A stretch of 20,546 nucleotides of DNA, from NCBI GenBank assembly GCA_964450355.1, contig CAYVDH010000047.1:1-20546 (forward strand), written 5' to 3'. The translations under genes and the position numbers were made by a program. This stretch comes from CAYVDH01 sp964450355 (GTDB taxonomy: Bacteria > Bacteroidota > Bacteroidia > NS11-12g > UBA955). The notes under the pieces were generated by a model, which made no database searches, was not told the origin of the DNA, and worked only from the letters and a program-made list of their open reading frames with translations. Positions 1-7,554 of this stretch are shown piece by piece (within the stretch, counting starts at the first letter, position 1; each line of letters begins with the position of its first letter).

Positions 1-85
1 GCTTCTATTTAACTCAACTTTTTCCAAATTTTCTATTTTATTTTATTTTTTGGATAGTTGTGCAACAGTTACCCATGTTAGCACC
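1..85 (-). repeat. Partial attC-like site at the window edge
   Basis: Read on the minus strand, GGTGCTAAC (85 to 77) starts 8 bases after the TGA stop of the small gene at 94-435. It is the exact reverse complement of GTTAGCACC, which sits just ahead of the phosphatase gene (839 to 831). In an integron cassette the left core (R'') after the last gene should pair with the start of the same cassette, and that is what is seen. The inner bases contain short stems (for example GTTG/CAAC at 57-66), but the far end of the site lies outside the window or is too degraded to recognise. The site is inferred from its position and its pairing with the 831-839 core. A chance 9-base inverted repeat is the alternative. 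Confidence 0.4.
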
Positions 86-93
86 AGTTTTTA

Positions 94-435
94 TCATTTC
101 TCGTCAATTAATTTATATTCTTCAAGTGCGTCATTCCAAATCTTGTCTTTATTCAGTCGGACTAATTCAAGAACCAATTTTGTGATTTTATCTTGGCCTA
201 GGTTATCTCTACTAATTTCGTTTATGAAGTCTTTTGATAACTGGTCATCTAGGTGTTTTGCATTTTCAATGTCGCAGCAACCATAACCGTCAAAGGAAAT
301 TCTGCACAAGTTGATATGATTTCTTGTCGTGTAATTAAAGTCGATAAATACAGAGCCATCAAGGCAACCTAAGTAGAAGTCAGCCTTTCTACTTTCTGGC
401 ATTGTCGTCTTGAAAAAATCAAATTTACGCTCCAT
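94..435 (-). CDS. Small hypothetical protein, second gene of a putative cassette
   Basis: This encodes a soluble acidic protein of about 113 residues that I do not recognise. I chose the ATG at 435, which gives a protein beginning MERKFDFFK. A TTG at 456 would add seven residues but would leave only 6 bases after the upstream phosphatase gene. The protein has no signal peptide or membrane segment. A central Cys-containing stretch (CRISFDGYGCCDIENAKHL, about residues 44-62) is followed by a charged, probably helical C-terminal half. It lies directly downstream of the phosphatase gene on the same strand, so the two are probably co-transcribed. Its TGA lies 8 bases from a core motif matching the start of the same putative cassette. 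Small cytoplasmic proteins of unknown function are typical integron-cassette cargo; nothing in the sequence gives a biochemical role. Confidence 0.6.
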   Translation of the reverse strand: MERKFDFFKTTMPESRKADFYLGCLDGSVFIDFNYTTRNHINLCRISFDGYGCCDIENAKHLDDQLSKDFINEISRDNLGQDKITKLVLELVRLNKDKIWNDALEEYKLIDEK

Positions 436-462
436 TATACTATTCTTTGCAGTCAAACTATT

Positions 463-807
463 CTATATTTTGTAAACAATTTTTAATGTGTCGTTAATTC
501 GGTCAGAAAGCATCTCAACAAGTTCCTCGTTCATAAATTCATAGTCGTCTGGAATATTAAGAACTTCGATTGTTGGCAATTCTAAGTGTCTGTAATGTCC
601 CCATATTTTTGCTCGTTGTCCAGTTTCCATTACAAAAACTAAGTCCGCCCAATTCAAATCATTTTCTGAAATTTTCCTGTCACTTTTTGGACTTAGTCCA
701 GCAGAACGAATATTGAAACGTTCGTCATTTTTAAAAATGTATTCCGCTGTCCTGCTACGCTTTTTATTTCGTCCACAAACTACTAATATGTTTGGTCTTT
801 CTGTCAT
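463..807 (-). CDS. Low-molecular-weight protein tyrosine phosphatase family protein (COG4551-like)
   Basis: The protein has 114 residues and is cytoplasmic, with no signal peptide. Near the N-terminus NILVVCGRNKKRSRTAE (residues 6-22) gives the phosphatase P-loop signature C-x5-R-S, with Cys11 as the predicted nucleophile and Arg17 as the phosphate-binding arginine. RSAGLSP (34-40) and ADLVFVME (54-61) match the strands that follow the P-loop in low-molecular-weight tyrosine phosphatases. IPDDYEFMNEELVEML (85-100) matches the characteristic C-terminus of the short predicted-phosphatase group COG4551, with Asp87/Asp88 where a general acid might lie. The length (about 110) fits that group rather than the roughly 150-residue classical enzymes. 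The substrate is unknown. Spacing suggests an operon with the hypothetical gene at 94-435. The ATG at 807 lies 23 bases inside an attC-like core, so it would be the first gene of a putative cassette. The family call is firm; activity is inferred from the intact P-loop. Confidence 0.85.
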   Translation of the reverse strand: MTERPNILVVCGRNKKRSRTAEYIFKNDERFNIRSAGLSPKSDRKISENDLNWADLVFVMETGQRAKIWGHYRHLELPTIEVLNIPDDYEFMNEELVEMLSDRINDTLKIVYKI

Positions 808-830
808 TCAGTTGATGTCGTCCTAAAATT

Positions 831-970
831 GGTGCTAACGGTCTGCAGCTACCCGAAGGGTGGGACAGGAGCAACAATTGTAATAAGATGTAAAACTATA
901 AAATAAATACAATTTATCCAAATACAAACAGAAATTCCGCCTTTCGGGTAGGTTTTGTTATGTGTAGTGC
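831..970 (-). repeat. Putative attC-like recombination site (imperfect palindrome)
   Basis: This intergenic element begins with GGTGCTAAC (831-839) and ends with GTTATGTGTAGTGC (957-970). Nested inside is a strong stem, CTACCCGAAGGG (849-860) against CCTTTCGGGTAG (940-951), with one mismatch and an AT-rich loop of about 80 bases. Read on the minus strand it runs CACATAAC, stem, loop, stem, GTTAGCAC. That is the layout of an integron attC site, with a left core ending AAC and a right core starting GTT cut after the G. The two ends do not pair with each other well, but each pairs with the end of the neighbouring cassette, as expected after cassette integration. The cores only loosely fit the proteobacterial consensus RYYYAAC/GTTRRRY. 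No integrase is in the window, so this remains an inference. Confidence 0.6.
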
Positions 971-973
971 TTT

Positions 974-1519
974 TTAAAAGTCTGTCCTTTGTTTTGAGTT
1001 TTCGCTGATTTGTCGCCAAATAATTGATTTGAAAAATTTTAGTCCTGAAAAACTTAAAATCAACTCTGGATATTTGTCAAAAGCTTTTTCTTTTCCAATG
1101 TCAAAACGAATGTAAAAATAACTTGCACTAAAAGCCTGTTTGTCATTTCCATTCCATAATAATGCAACTGTCTCAAAATGAATTTCCGAAATCTTTATAA
1201 TTGTCGTGTCAGGAATTGAAATCATTTTTTTGCCGTCCGCAATTGTTATCTCCGTCCAATTCTTACCGTCATTTGTAAAAGTCATTTTTTCGCTAGTCGA
1301 AAACAATAATTCGGCACTTTTTAATTGTCTTTTTCCATTTACAATGTCGTCACTATACGATTTTAATAAAGAGTCGCTCGGGTTGCTTAGCTTTATTGTG
1401 TCCTGATTTTGAAAAACAAATTGATAGTTTTTTGGTCGTTCAATTCTGTCCTTATGAGTAAATGCAACAAAAAAGTTTAGGACAAAAATTAATGTCAGTA
1501 TGATTTTATTTTTTTTCAT
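974..1519 (-). CDS. Small exported hypothetical protein, putative cassette gene
   Basis: The protein has 181 residues if the ATG at 1519 is used. That start places a clean signal peptide at the N-terminus (MKKNKIILTLIFVLNFFVAF, basic then hydrophobic). The more upstream ATG at 1537 lies inside the attC-like core and would put six polar residues ahead of the signal. The mature part is polar and beta-rich (for example MTFTNDGKNWTEITIADGKK, about residues 80-99), with no lipobox cysteine directly after the hydrophobic stretch and no family I recognise. The TAA stop ends 4 bases from the downstream attC-like core at 957-970, a spacing typical of cassette genes. Aspartate and valine codons ending in C appear frequently, which gives the region a GTC/GAC-rich look unlike the large surface-protein genes. 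It is probably a periplasmic or surface protein of unknown role. Confidence 0.6.
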   Translation of the reverse strand: MKKNKIILTLIFVLNFFVAFTHKDRIERPKNYQFVFQNQDTIKLSNPSDSLLKSYSDDIVNGKRQLKSAELLFSTSEKMTFTNDGKNWTEITIADGKKMISIPDTTIIKISEIHFETVALLWNGNDKQAFSASYFYIRFDIGKEKAFDKYPELILSFSGLKFFKSIIWRQISENSKQRTDF

Positions 1520-1533
1520 TGGTTTTTCACTTA

Positions 1534-1623
1534 GCATTACACATAACTAGCGTAAATTCGAAACAAAATCTCGCCTATTACTTTAAATTGTGTTTTATAA
1601 GCGAAGTTTTGAATCGTAAATTT
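1534..1623 (-). repeat. Putative attC-like site, degenerate left half
   Basis: GCATTACACATAAC (1534-1547) reads GTTATGTGTAATGC on the minus strand. It is the inverted counterpart, 13 of 14 bases, of GTTATGTGTAGTGC at 957-970. The two therefore bracket the exported-protein gene exactly as the two ends of one excised cassette would pair. Behind it, ATTCGAAAC...TCGC (1556-1574) faces GCGAAGTTTTGAAT (1601-1614) as a bulged stem. I could not find a convincing left core beyond 1614, so either it has decayed or the stem is only a terminator. The TAA of the ORF remnant at 1624 directly abuts this structure. Confidence 0.4.
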
Positions 1624-1935
1624 TTACAAATATAAATTTATTGAATAATTTTTAATATTTTTTTTAGGTATTTTGTTCAAATTCAATTTACTACTTGTTT
1701 TTTTATTCGCATTTTCATTCATGATGTAATTGGTTTTTTCTATCAATTCTTTCATGTTCATGCGTTGTAATATGTCTTGCAATACCAAAGGCGAACTTTC
1801 TTTTTTTATTTCATGTAAGACATAATCAGGTCCAAGACTTTTTTTGTCGGGAACATAATTAAAAAACTCGTTAGGAATGCAATTTAATCCAATGCCTATT
1901 TTTTCAATATTTTCAAGTGAAACGGTATTTTTATT
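1624..1935 (-). pseudogene. ORF remnant without a start codon
   Basis: On the minus strand 103 sense codons run uninterrupted from just after a TGA (1938-1936) to a TAA at 1626-1624. The first methionine comes only at about codon 59 (RMNMKELIEK), so a full gene cannot be started here. The translated stretch is coherent (VSLENIEKIGIGLNCIPNEF near the start, then a Lys/Asn-rich tail ending NYSINLYL) and looks like the C-terminal part of a small soluble protein I do not recognise. A GC-rich hairpin repeat starts about 25 bases upstream, at 1959, and may have replaced the missing 5' part. The stop lies directly before the attC-like stem, as for the other small genes here, so it may be a broken cassette gene. 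A chance open frame in AT-rich DNA is possible. Confidence 0.35.
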
Positions 1936-1958
1936 TCATTTTTTACAGTTGAAATTGT

Positions 1959-2048
1959 CGTTGCGCCCCGAGACTGGAGGCTGCTCCATCAGGAGCAGGT
2001 GCGCAACAAAGTGAAGCACGGAACCCGGAAGGCGAGGGTTAGGCGCCC
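1959..2048 (-). repeat. GC-rich hairpin repeat, copy 1 (inverted relative to copy 2)
   Basis: This is a GC-rich island in AT-rich surroundings. GTTGCGC (1960-1966) pairs with GCGCAAC (2001-2007), and inside it CTGCTCC (1981-1987) pairs with GGAGCAG (1992-1998) around a 4-base loop. Read on the minus strand it aligns with the element at 7404-7490 through shared blocks: CCTCG, a CCTT..GGGT block, CCGTGCTTC, GCACCTGC, GGCAGCC/GCAGCC and CTCGGG. Relative to copy 2 it carries about 10 extra bases between CCGTGCTTC and GCACCTGC, and it lacks a CCGCTTCGCT-like block. It has no coding potential and no T-tract that would make it a terminator. It is a dispersed intergenic repeat family of unknown function. 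Confidence 0.65.
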
Positions 2049-2168
2049 TAATTCTAATATAAATTATCTATTTATGTATATAAAATCCACTATTTTATGA
2101 TAAATGAACTCCAATTTTTGGCATGGTAATTGGGTATATACATAAAAAAATACGACCTTTGTAAAAAA

Positions 2169-5100
2169 ATGAAAATCTTTTATAAGATTTTAGCCCTGAT
2201 ATTATTCACTTTGTTTACTGGCTTAAATGCCCAAGTGATAGTTGGTGATTCAACCAAATTAGTTGAAACTAGCCTGATAAAATGTGGGAATTCAGATACC
2301 ATGACATTGGTAATCAGGAATGGAACTGGAGCTACCATTACTTCGGTAACTTTGTTAGATACTCTTCCTTCTGGTGTTCATTTTACTTCATTAATCTCCA
2401 ATTCGGCCATTGCCTCATACACTGTAAACAATGGCATCATCACTTTCAATATCAATGACATGTTAGACAATGAGGTTGTCAGAATCAAATTTTTGATAAG
2501 AGCAGCATGTCAAGTCAACATCTCCGCCAATGGTGTGAAACAAAAACTTAAACTTACATACTCAGGAGCTACAGGCTCACCCATATTAAAATCAGGGGTA
2601 GATTTAACCTCGGTGGTTTACACTCCTTCGTTGGTATTATCTGCTGTTGGATCAGTAAATAACCCAAATGCCATAGTAGGGACACAGTATTCCAGAAAAT
2701 GGAAAATAATAAACAACAGTGCTGAAGCCAATTCAGATACATTTGTGTTAAAAATCGCTTATCAAGATTTTACATCGTTTGTTTCGCTTAAGATAGATGG
2801 AGTACCTTATACACCAACAGTAAGTGGTGACTCAATTTTGATTACTCATGTAAAAACATTGCGAAACAATAATTTGTATCCCAATGACAGCATATTGATA
2901 GAGGAGACTTACACCGTCAATTCGTGTTTTACCAGTTCAGGAAGCAGTAAAATATCAGTATTCAGAGGTTGTTTTAATCAGTTATTTTGTGTTGAAAGTT
3001 ATCAAAATGCATCTGTACAAACTCAAGTAACAGTGCCAAATTTAAAGTCGCTGTTTTCTTTTAAATACGGCTGTAAAGGCAATTGGGATACTTTGACTGT
3101 TAGGTTGGTTAACATTGGCACAGGCATGGCTCGACAAATTAAATTTGATGTGAATTCATCTTACAACGACTATTTTGTGCTGGGTGGAACTCCCATTAGT
3201 TTTTTTGATTCATCTAAATCCAAAGTGAAGCTTGGAGCTAATGGTACTTTTTCAAGAATACATACTACAGGAGTTACTTCATTTCCATATACTCGCAGTT
3301 TTTGGCCAGTAAGCACACCGCCAAGGTTGTTGAATTTTGAATATTTAACGCTCAATGCTGGAGATACTTTGTTTTTTGAAATCCCATTTTACAATCCTTG
3401 CATCGATAACAGTGTATGTGGATCAAGAGAGAAATCTTGTAATTTCTACATGGAATATAAAAACAATTGCTTGAATTCGTCATACAGCATACCCAGAACT
3501 GTCATCATGCACGAAGCCAATCGTTTTCTGCCATTTGTAGATGGACCAACCGACCTAAATAATGGAGATACTGCGGTATTTAACTTTGGTCTCGACCCAA
3601 ATGCCTATACCAATTTCAGGTACAATAACAACGGCTTTATGGTGTTGGAAATGAACATGCCAAGTGGTATGGTGTGGTCAGGTAACAACTCGGATTTACA
3701 ACTAAGAAGACTAAGTGATGCTTCTACAGACAATGCGGACTCAGTGTATTGGGATGCAAGTACCAATACGTTAAAAGCTTTTTATAAATACAATGCATCT
3801 CCTGTTGGGATTGCAACAAACCGTACTAATTATTTTATTCTTCCTAAGTTTGTATTGGATTGTTCAGGTAGTTCAGCTAATAATGAAAACATTTATTTTG
3901 ATGTGTTTGATTACAGAGATGCAAATTGTACCATGTGTAAAGAACCATTTGGTTGTACTAAAACTTACACCATTACAAAACATTGCCCTAGCCCTTGCCC
4001 TAGAGGTGGTGTTAGTCCTTATTTTTCGGGAGTAGAAAGAATAACTTTGGGAGTGCCTGATAACAATCAAGATGGTCTGCCAGATGCCAGCGGCTCGTTG
4101 GATAGAACAAAAATTCAATTAAATAAAGTAGTAGCTTTAGATACATTTAAACTCATTTTAAAAGGGACAATAACAAGAGGAAGTCAGAGCCCAGCGGTAT
4201 TTAGCCATGGTTATGCAGAATCTACAATACCTTCTATCGGTTATTTGACCACTGAAATTTCTTCAAAAATAAACATCAAAGATTCTTCATCCAATTCAAG
4301 TTTTACTGTTTCTAATTTGCCTGTCTCTATCACTAATTCGGGGGTAAGCAGGACTTTTAAATGGGATTTTTCAAATACAGTATCCGGTTATCCAGGCTCA
4401 TATAATTTTGGACATGGCGATTCGTTTGTATTAGAGGCTTTGTATGTGTTTAATAAAGACGCAATCAATTATGGCAACGATTTGTCTAATAGCATTGTCA
4501 ATAAAGTGTATGTGTCTCCTTACGCAAATCCTACAAGCGATACAGCTAAATACCGCTGCGATGATTACAATGCCTTGCTAAAAACAGTAACTAATTACTA
4601 TACAGTTTACAATCCAGATAATTTCACATTCAATGGGTGTAATTCATACATTGCTTATTACAGAGCTTATTTATCCATAGGAGAATGTTGTAACAATTAC
4701 AATGGAAGCATTCATTTTCCTTATGAATATAGAACGTATGGCTATTGGGATAGTTTAAAAGTAATGATACCTACAGGTTATAGTATTGATTCAGCTAATT
4801 TGTATTTCAGCAATGGAACAAAAGTTGGGAATGCTAATTCCATATACCGTTGGTCTGTTACACCAGCATATTCTTCTTCCAGTTACAAAATGTATGATAT
4901 TGGGAAATATTTTACACCCGAAGGTGGCAGCATAGTGCCATCTAGAGGGGGTTTTTATGCCCACATGCAAGTGTATTTAAAGCCTGGATGTAATACCCCA
5001 AATACGACTCCATTGCAAAGGCCAAGTGATTACGAATTCAAAAGCATTAATTCATGGGCTAGTAGGCCTAACAATAAAACAACAGATGCTTACCCTGGCT

Positions 5101-7349
5101 CATCAGCTTGGAACATCATTAAAAATTATGGAAGTGGAACCACTGTATTTAATGCCCCATCATTGGATGTATCTAACTATGGAGCAGTAAGTAAAATTAG
5201 CGAAAATAAATTAGTTTCATGGGATATAAAATTGCAAAATAACAGCAACATTTCTGATGGGGCAAATAGTTGGTTGGCTGGCTATTCCAAATCAGGATTG
5301 ATTGTAATAGATAGCATTTACAATTTAACTACAAACTCTAAACTCGTTCAATCAACTGGCATATACAGGGTGGGCAATGTGCTTAAGAATGGTGGAAATG
5401 CAACATACAGAGTTTTTACCTCTCAAAATGCTTGCAGAAATGATTCAATGAAAATATACACTGGTTGGAATTGCCAGGGTTATCCTACTAGTTTATCAAA
5501 TGCAAGTTGTAAGAATGACAGCAGTACTGTGTATTTAAATTCTGCTACATCCGATGTTAAAATAGAATTTATTAATCAACCTACAGCTAGCATTGATATG
5601 TGCGATACTGTTGAGTATGAATTAAGTGTTTCTGAAAAACAAACTGCATATACATTTAAAAATTATTTAGAGGTTCAATTTCCTGATTTTGGTGTTGGAA
5701 TTAACATAGTGCCTAATAGTTCGTATTTTCATTATACAAATTCGGGAACATACGCACAAATTAGCCCTGTAAATGCCAGCTCAGGAGTGTATAGATATTT
5801 TGTAGCAGACAGCAACAATGTGTTTAAATCCAATGGACTTGCTCCTTATGCATCTGCACCTAACAATGAGTACAAGTTGAAATTCAAAGCAGTTGTCAAT
5901 TGTGATTTTGTATCGGGTAGTAATATTAAGTTCTTAGCATACAATACCAACAGTTGTGGTGTGGTTCAGAGCCCAGATATCAAGTTGTCTATTGTTGATA
6001 TTACTGGAGCCCCATCGCGTAAATTGTATTTTTCTACTAACAGTGTTTCTGAGATTAAGCCTTGTGATAAAGGAATAGAAGTGAGTGTAAAAATTAAAAA
6101 TTTGCAATTTTCAAGCTCTAGCAATACGGATTATCTGTATGTAACATTGCCAAGTGGTGTGTTGTATCAAGCAAACAGTGTTAGATTTTTAAGAAGTCCA
6201 TTTTCAGATACTGTACCTAATATTTCAACTATGGGAGATAGGCAAATACTGACTTGGGTATCTGATAATATACCTGCTAACGACAGCAGTATTGTTACGT
6301 TTAATATTTATTCGCCAAGCGATATTCCTTGTGGTGCTTCACCATTTTTTGAAGTACAAACACGATCAACTTACAACACTTGGTGTAAATCCATCAATTG
6401 TAACAGTCAAGTGCAAAACAGTTATGAAATCACTAACATGCCTGTGCGAAAACCCAACATCAGTTTTTTAAATGGGGAAATGAAAGTAGTAAAAGATACC
6501 ACATTAGGAAACATTTATGTTGTAGATTCGTTAATAGCTAATAATTTTTTATTTGCCAACAATGGAAACGATACAGGGAACTTGTACATCAGTTTTTATT
6601 TCGACTCCAATCGAAACAATCAATACGATGTAGGGGAGAGGATTTACTTTACTGATTCAATCAAGTTTTTTGCTCATTCCACTAACCGATTAATTAATTC
6701 TACACGTGTGTTTACTAAAAATACCTTGTCAGACACGGTGAAAGTGTTTGGAAGTGTGAAATGCAATTGCAATAAAACACATTTTCCAATCAATCCACAG
6801 TTTAATTACACCCCTTTATTAGTAGATGCAATGGCAATGGAACTACAATTACATGGGAACATGGTGCAAGGTTGGTTTTTGTCGCCAGAACAAGCCGATT
6901 ATGCAATCATTTACAGAAAATTTGGAGAAAATGGCCAATACACAATCATAAATACTATTGAGAATTTAAATCATCGCGTTTATGTGTTTGACGATGTGAT
7001 TCCTAAGGATTATTGTGGTGATATCCATTACAAAATTGAGTTTTATAAACAAGGATTTTTATATCAAACCTTGCAAAATAAATCCATACATTATTGTTTA
7101 AATTCCAATTGGGTCATTATACCTAATCCTAATACAGGCAAATTCACCATTAAAAAAGAAAGGCTACAATTAAAAACCATTGATGTAAGCATTTACAGTT
7201 CATCAGGAGAATTGGTGCTAGAAAAACAAGGTGTAGTTTTACATAACAATACTTACGATTTTGAGGAATACAAATTAAGCAAGGGTTTGTACTCCATTGT
7301 CATCAAAGAGAAAGAAGGTGTATCGGTATTAAAACTAATGATTCAGTAG
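2169..7349 (+). CDS. Giant secreted surface protein with DUF11-like repeats and T9SS sorting domain
   Basis: This encodes about 1726 residues from the ATG at 2169, chosen because it opens a classic signal peptide (MKIFYKILALILFTLFTGLNA, then QVIV). The frame is open from a TTG at 2130, which would add 13 polar residues. The body is a long series of beta-sandwich repeats of the DUF11 / conserved-repeat type, for example SVTLLDTLPSGVHF near residue 60 and LPSGVLYQANSVRF near 1327. They are rich in Cys, Asn, Ser and Tyr. Two acidic, probably calcium-binding stretches stand out: PDNNQDGLPD near 630 and DSNRNNQYDVGE near 1479. The last 79 residues (1648-1726), starting IIPNPNTGKF and ending LKLMIQ, form a type A T9SS C-terminal sorting domain with Ile where Tyr is common. 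No catalytic motif is visible; adhesion or gliding-type surface function is inferred. It is the only large gene on this strand and is flanked by the two GC-rich repeats. No full promoter match and no terminator were found. The 120 bases before the start hold nothing else recognisable. Confidence 0.85.
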   Translation: MKIFYKILALILFTLFTGLNAQVIVGDSTKLVETSLIKCGNSDTMTLVIRNGTGATITSVTLLDTLPSGVHFTSLISNSAIASYTVNNGIITFNINDMLDNEVVRIKFLIRAACQVNISANGVKQKLKLTYSGATGSPILKSGVDLTSVVYTPSLVLSAVGSVNNPNAIVGTQYSRKWKIINNSAEANSDTFVLKIAYQDFTSFVSLKIDGVPYTPTVSGDSILITHVKTLRNNNLYPNDSILIEETYTVNSCFTSSGSSKISVFRGCFNQLFCVESYQNASVQTQVTVPNLKSLFSFKYGCKGNWDTLTVRLVNIGTGMARQIKFDVNSSYNDYFVLGGTPISFFDSSKSKVKLGANGTFSRIHTTGVTSFPYTRSFWPVSTPPRLLNFEYLTLNAGDTLFFEIPFYNPCIDNSVCGSREKSCNFYMEYKNNCLNSSYSIPRTVIMHEANRFLPFVDGPTDLNNGDTAVFNFGLDPNAYTNFRYNNNGFMVLEMNMPSGMVWSGNNSDLQLRRLSDASTDNADSVYWDASTNTLKAFYKYNASPVGIATNRTNYFILPKFVLDCSGSSANNENIYFDVFDYRDANCTMCKEPFGCTKTYTITKHCPSPCPRGGVSPYFSGVERITLGVPDNNQDGLPDASGSLDRTKIQLNKVVALDTFKLILKGTITRGSQSPAVFSHGYAESTIPSIGYLTTEISSKINIKDSSSNSSFTVSNLPVSITNSGVSRTFKWDFSNTVSGYPGSYNFGHGDSFVLEALYVFNKDAINYGNDLSNSIVNKVYVSPYANPTSDTAKYRCDDYNALLKTVTNYYTVYNPDNFTFNGCNSYIAYYRAYLSIGECCNNYNGSIHFPYEYRTYGYWDSLKVMIPTGYSIDSANLYFSNGTKVGNANSIYRWSVTPAYSSSSYKMYDIGKYFTPEGGSIVPSRGGFYAHMQVYLKPGCNTPNTTPLQRPSDYEFKSINSWASRPNNKTTDAYPGSSAWNIIKNYGSGTTVFNAPSLDVSNYGAVSKISENKLVSWDIKLQNNSNISDGANSWLAGYSKSGLIVIDSIYNLTTNSKLVQSTGIYRVGNVLKNGGNATYRVFTSQNACRNDSMKIYTGWNCQGYPTSLSNASCKNDSSTVYLNSATSDVKIEFINQPTASIDMCDTVEYELSVSEKQTAYTFKNYLEVQFPDFGVGINIVPNSSYFHYTNSGTYAQISPVNASSGVYRYFVADSNNVFKSNGLAPYASAPNNEYKLKFKAVVNCDFVSGSNIKFLAYNTNSCGVVQSPDIKLSIVDITGAPSRKLYFSTNSVSEIKPCDKGIEVSVKIKNLQFSSSSNTDYLYVTLPSGVLYQANSVRFLRSPFSDTVPNISTMGDRQILTWVSDNIPANDSSIVTFNIYSPSDIPCGASPFFEVQTRSTYNTWCKSINCNSQVQNSYEITNMPVRKPNISFLNGEMKVVKDTTLGNIYVVDSLIANNFLFANNGNDTGNLYISFYFDSNRNNQYDVGERIYFTDSIKFFAHSTNRLINSTRVFTKNTLSDTVKVFGSVKCNCNKTHFPINPQFNYTPLLVDAMAMELQLHGNMVQGWFLSPEQADYAIIYRKFGENGQYTIINTIENLNHRVYVFDDVIPKDYCGDIHYKIEFYKQGFLYQTLQNKSIHYCLNSNWVIIPNPNTGKFTIKKERLQLKTIDVSIYSSSGELVLEKQGVVLHNNTYDFEEYKLSKGLYSIVIKEKEGVSVLKLMIQ

Positions 7350-7403
7350 AATCAATCAAAGCAAATTAAATCGGGATTCATTCATTTTATTTGGGCAGCA
7401 ATT

Positions 7404-7490
7404 CCTCGTCCTTTTGGGTCCGCTTCGCTTCCGTGCTTCGCACCTGCCCTTAGCCGGGCAGCCATCGGACTCGGGCTGCTTGCTTACGCC
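7404..7490 (+). repeat. GC-rich hairpin repeat, copy 2
   Basis: This GC-rich block lies 55 bases downstream of the giant plus-strand gene. It contains CCTCGTCCTTTTGGGTCCG, CCGTGCTTCGCACCTGCCC and GGACTCGGGCTGC, and a hairpin CTGCCC (7444-7449) / GGGCAG (7456-7461). It is in the opposite orientation to the copy at 1959-2048. The hairpin stem has changed in both arms relative to copy 1 (CTGCTCC/GGAGCAG there), so pairing is kept while the sequence differs. That points to a structured element. No T-run follows the hairpin, so it is not an ordinary terminator. Confidence 0.65.
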
Positions 7491-7554
7491 AGTAGATGAA
7501 ACAAGTGCTTGGATTTTACAATAGGAGATGTTGCATCAACATATCTTAGGTAAT

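Noticed and set aside
1206..1406. Plus-strand open frame opposite the exported-protein gene
   Set aside because: It is an antisense shadow. The minus-strand frame has a signal peptide and ends at the attC-like core.
1627..1634. TATATTTG on the minus strand, a perfect -7 box match
   Set aside because: No TTG lies at the -33 position, and the box falls at the end of the ORF remnant in very AT-rich DNA. It could drive the exported-protein gene but is not strong enough to list.
2034..2046. GTTAGGC at the end of GC-rich repeat copy 1, an exact match to the attC right-core consensus GTTRRRY
   Set aside because: No partner core is found at a suitable distance, and the aligned second copy (7404-7490) lacks it, so it is likely coincidental or only borders the repeat.
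2130..2161. Possible promoter (TTG ... GACCTTTG) just before the giant plus-strand gene
   Set aside because: The -7 box lacks its leading T, the spacer is long, and the start codon would lie almost at the transcription start.
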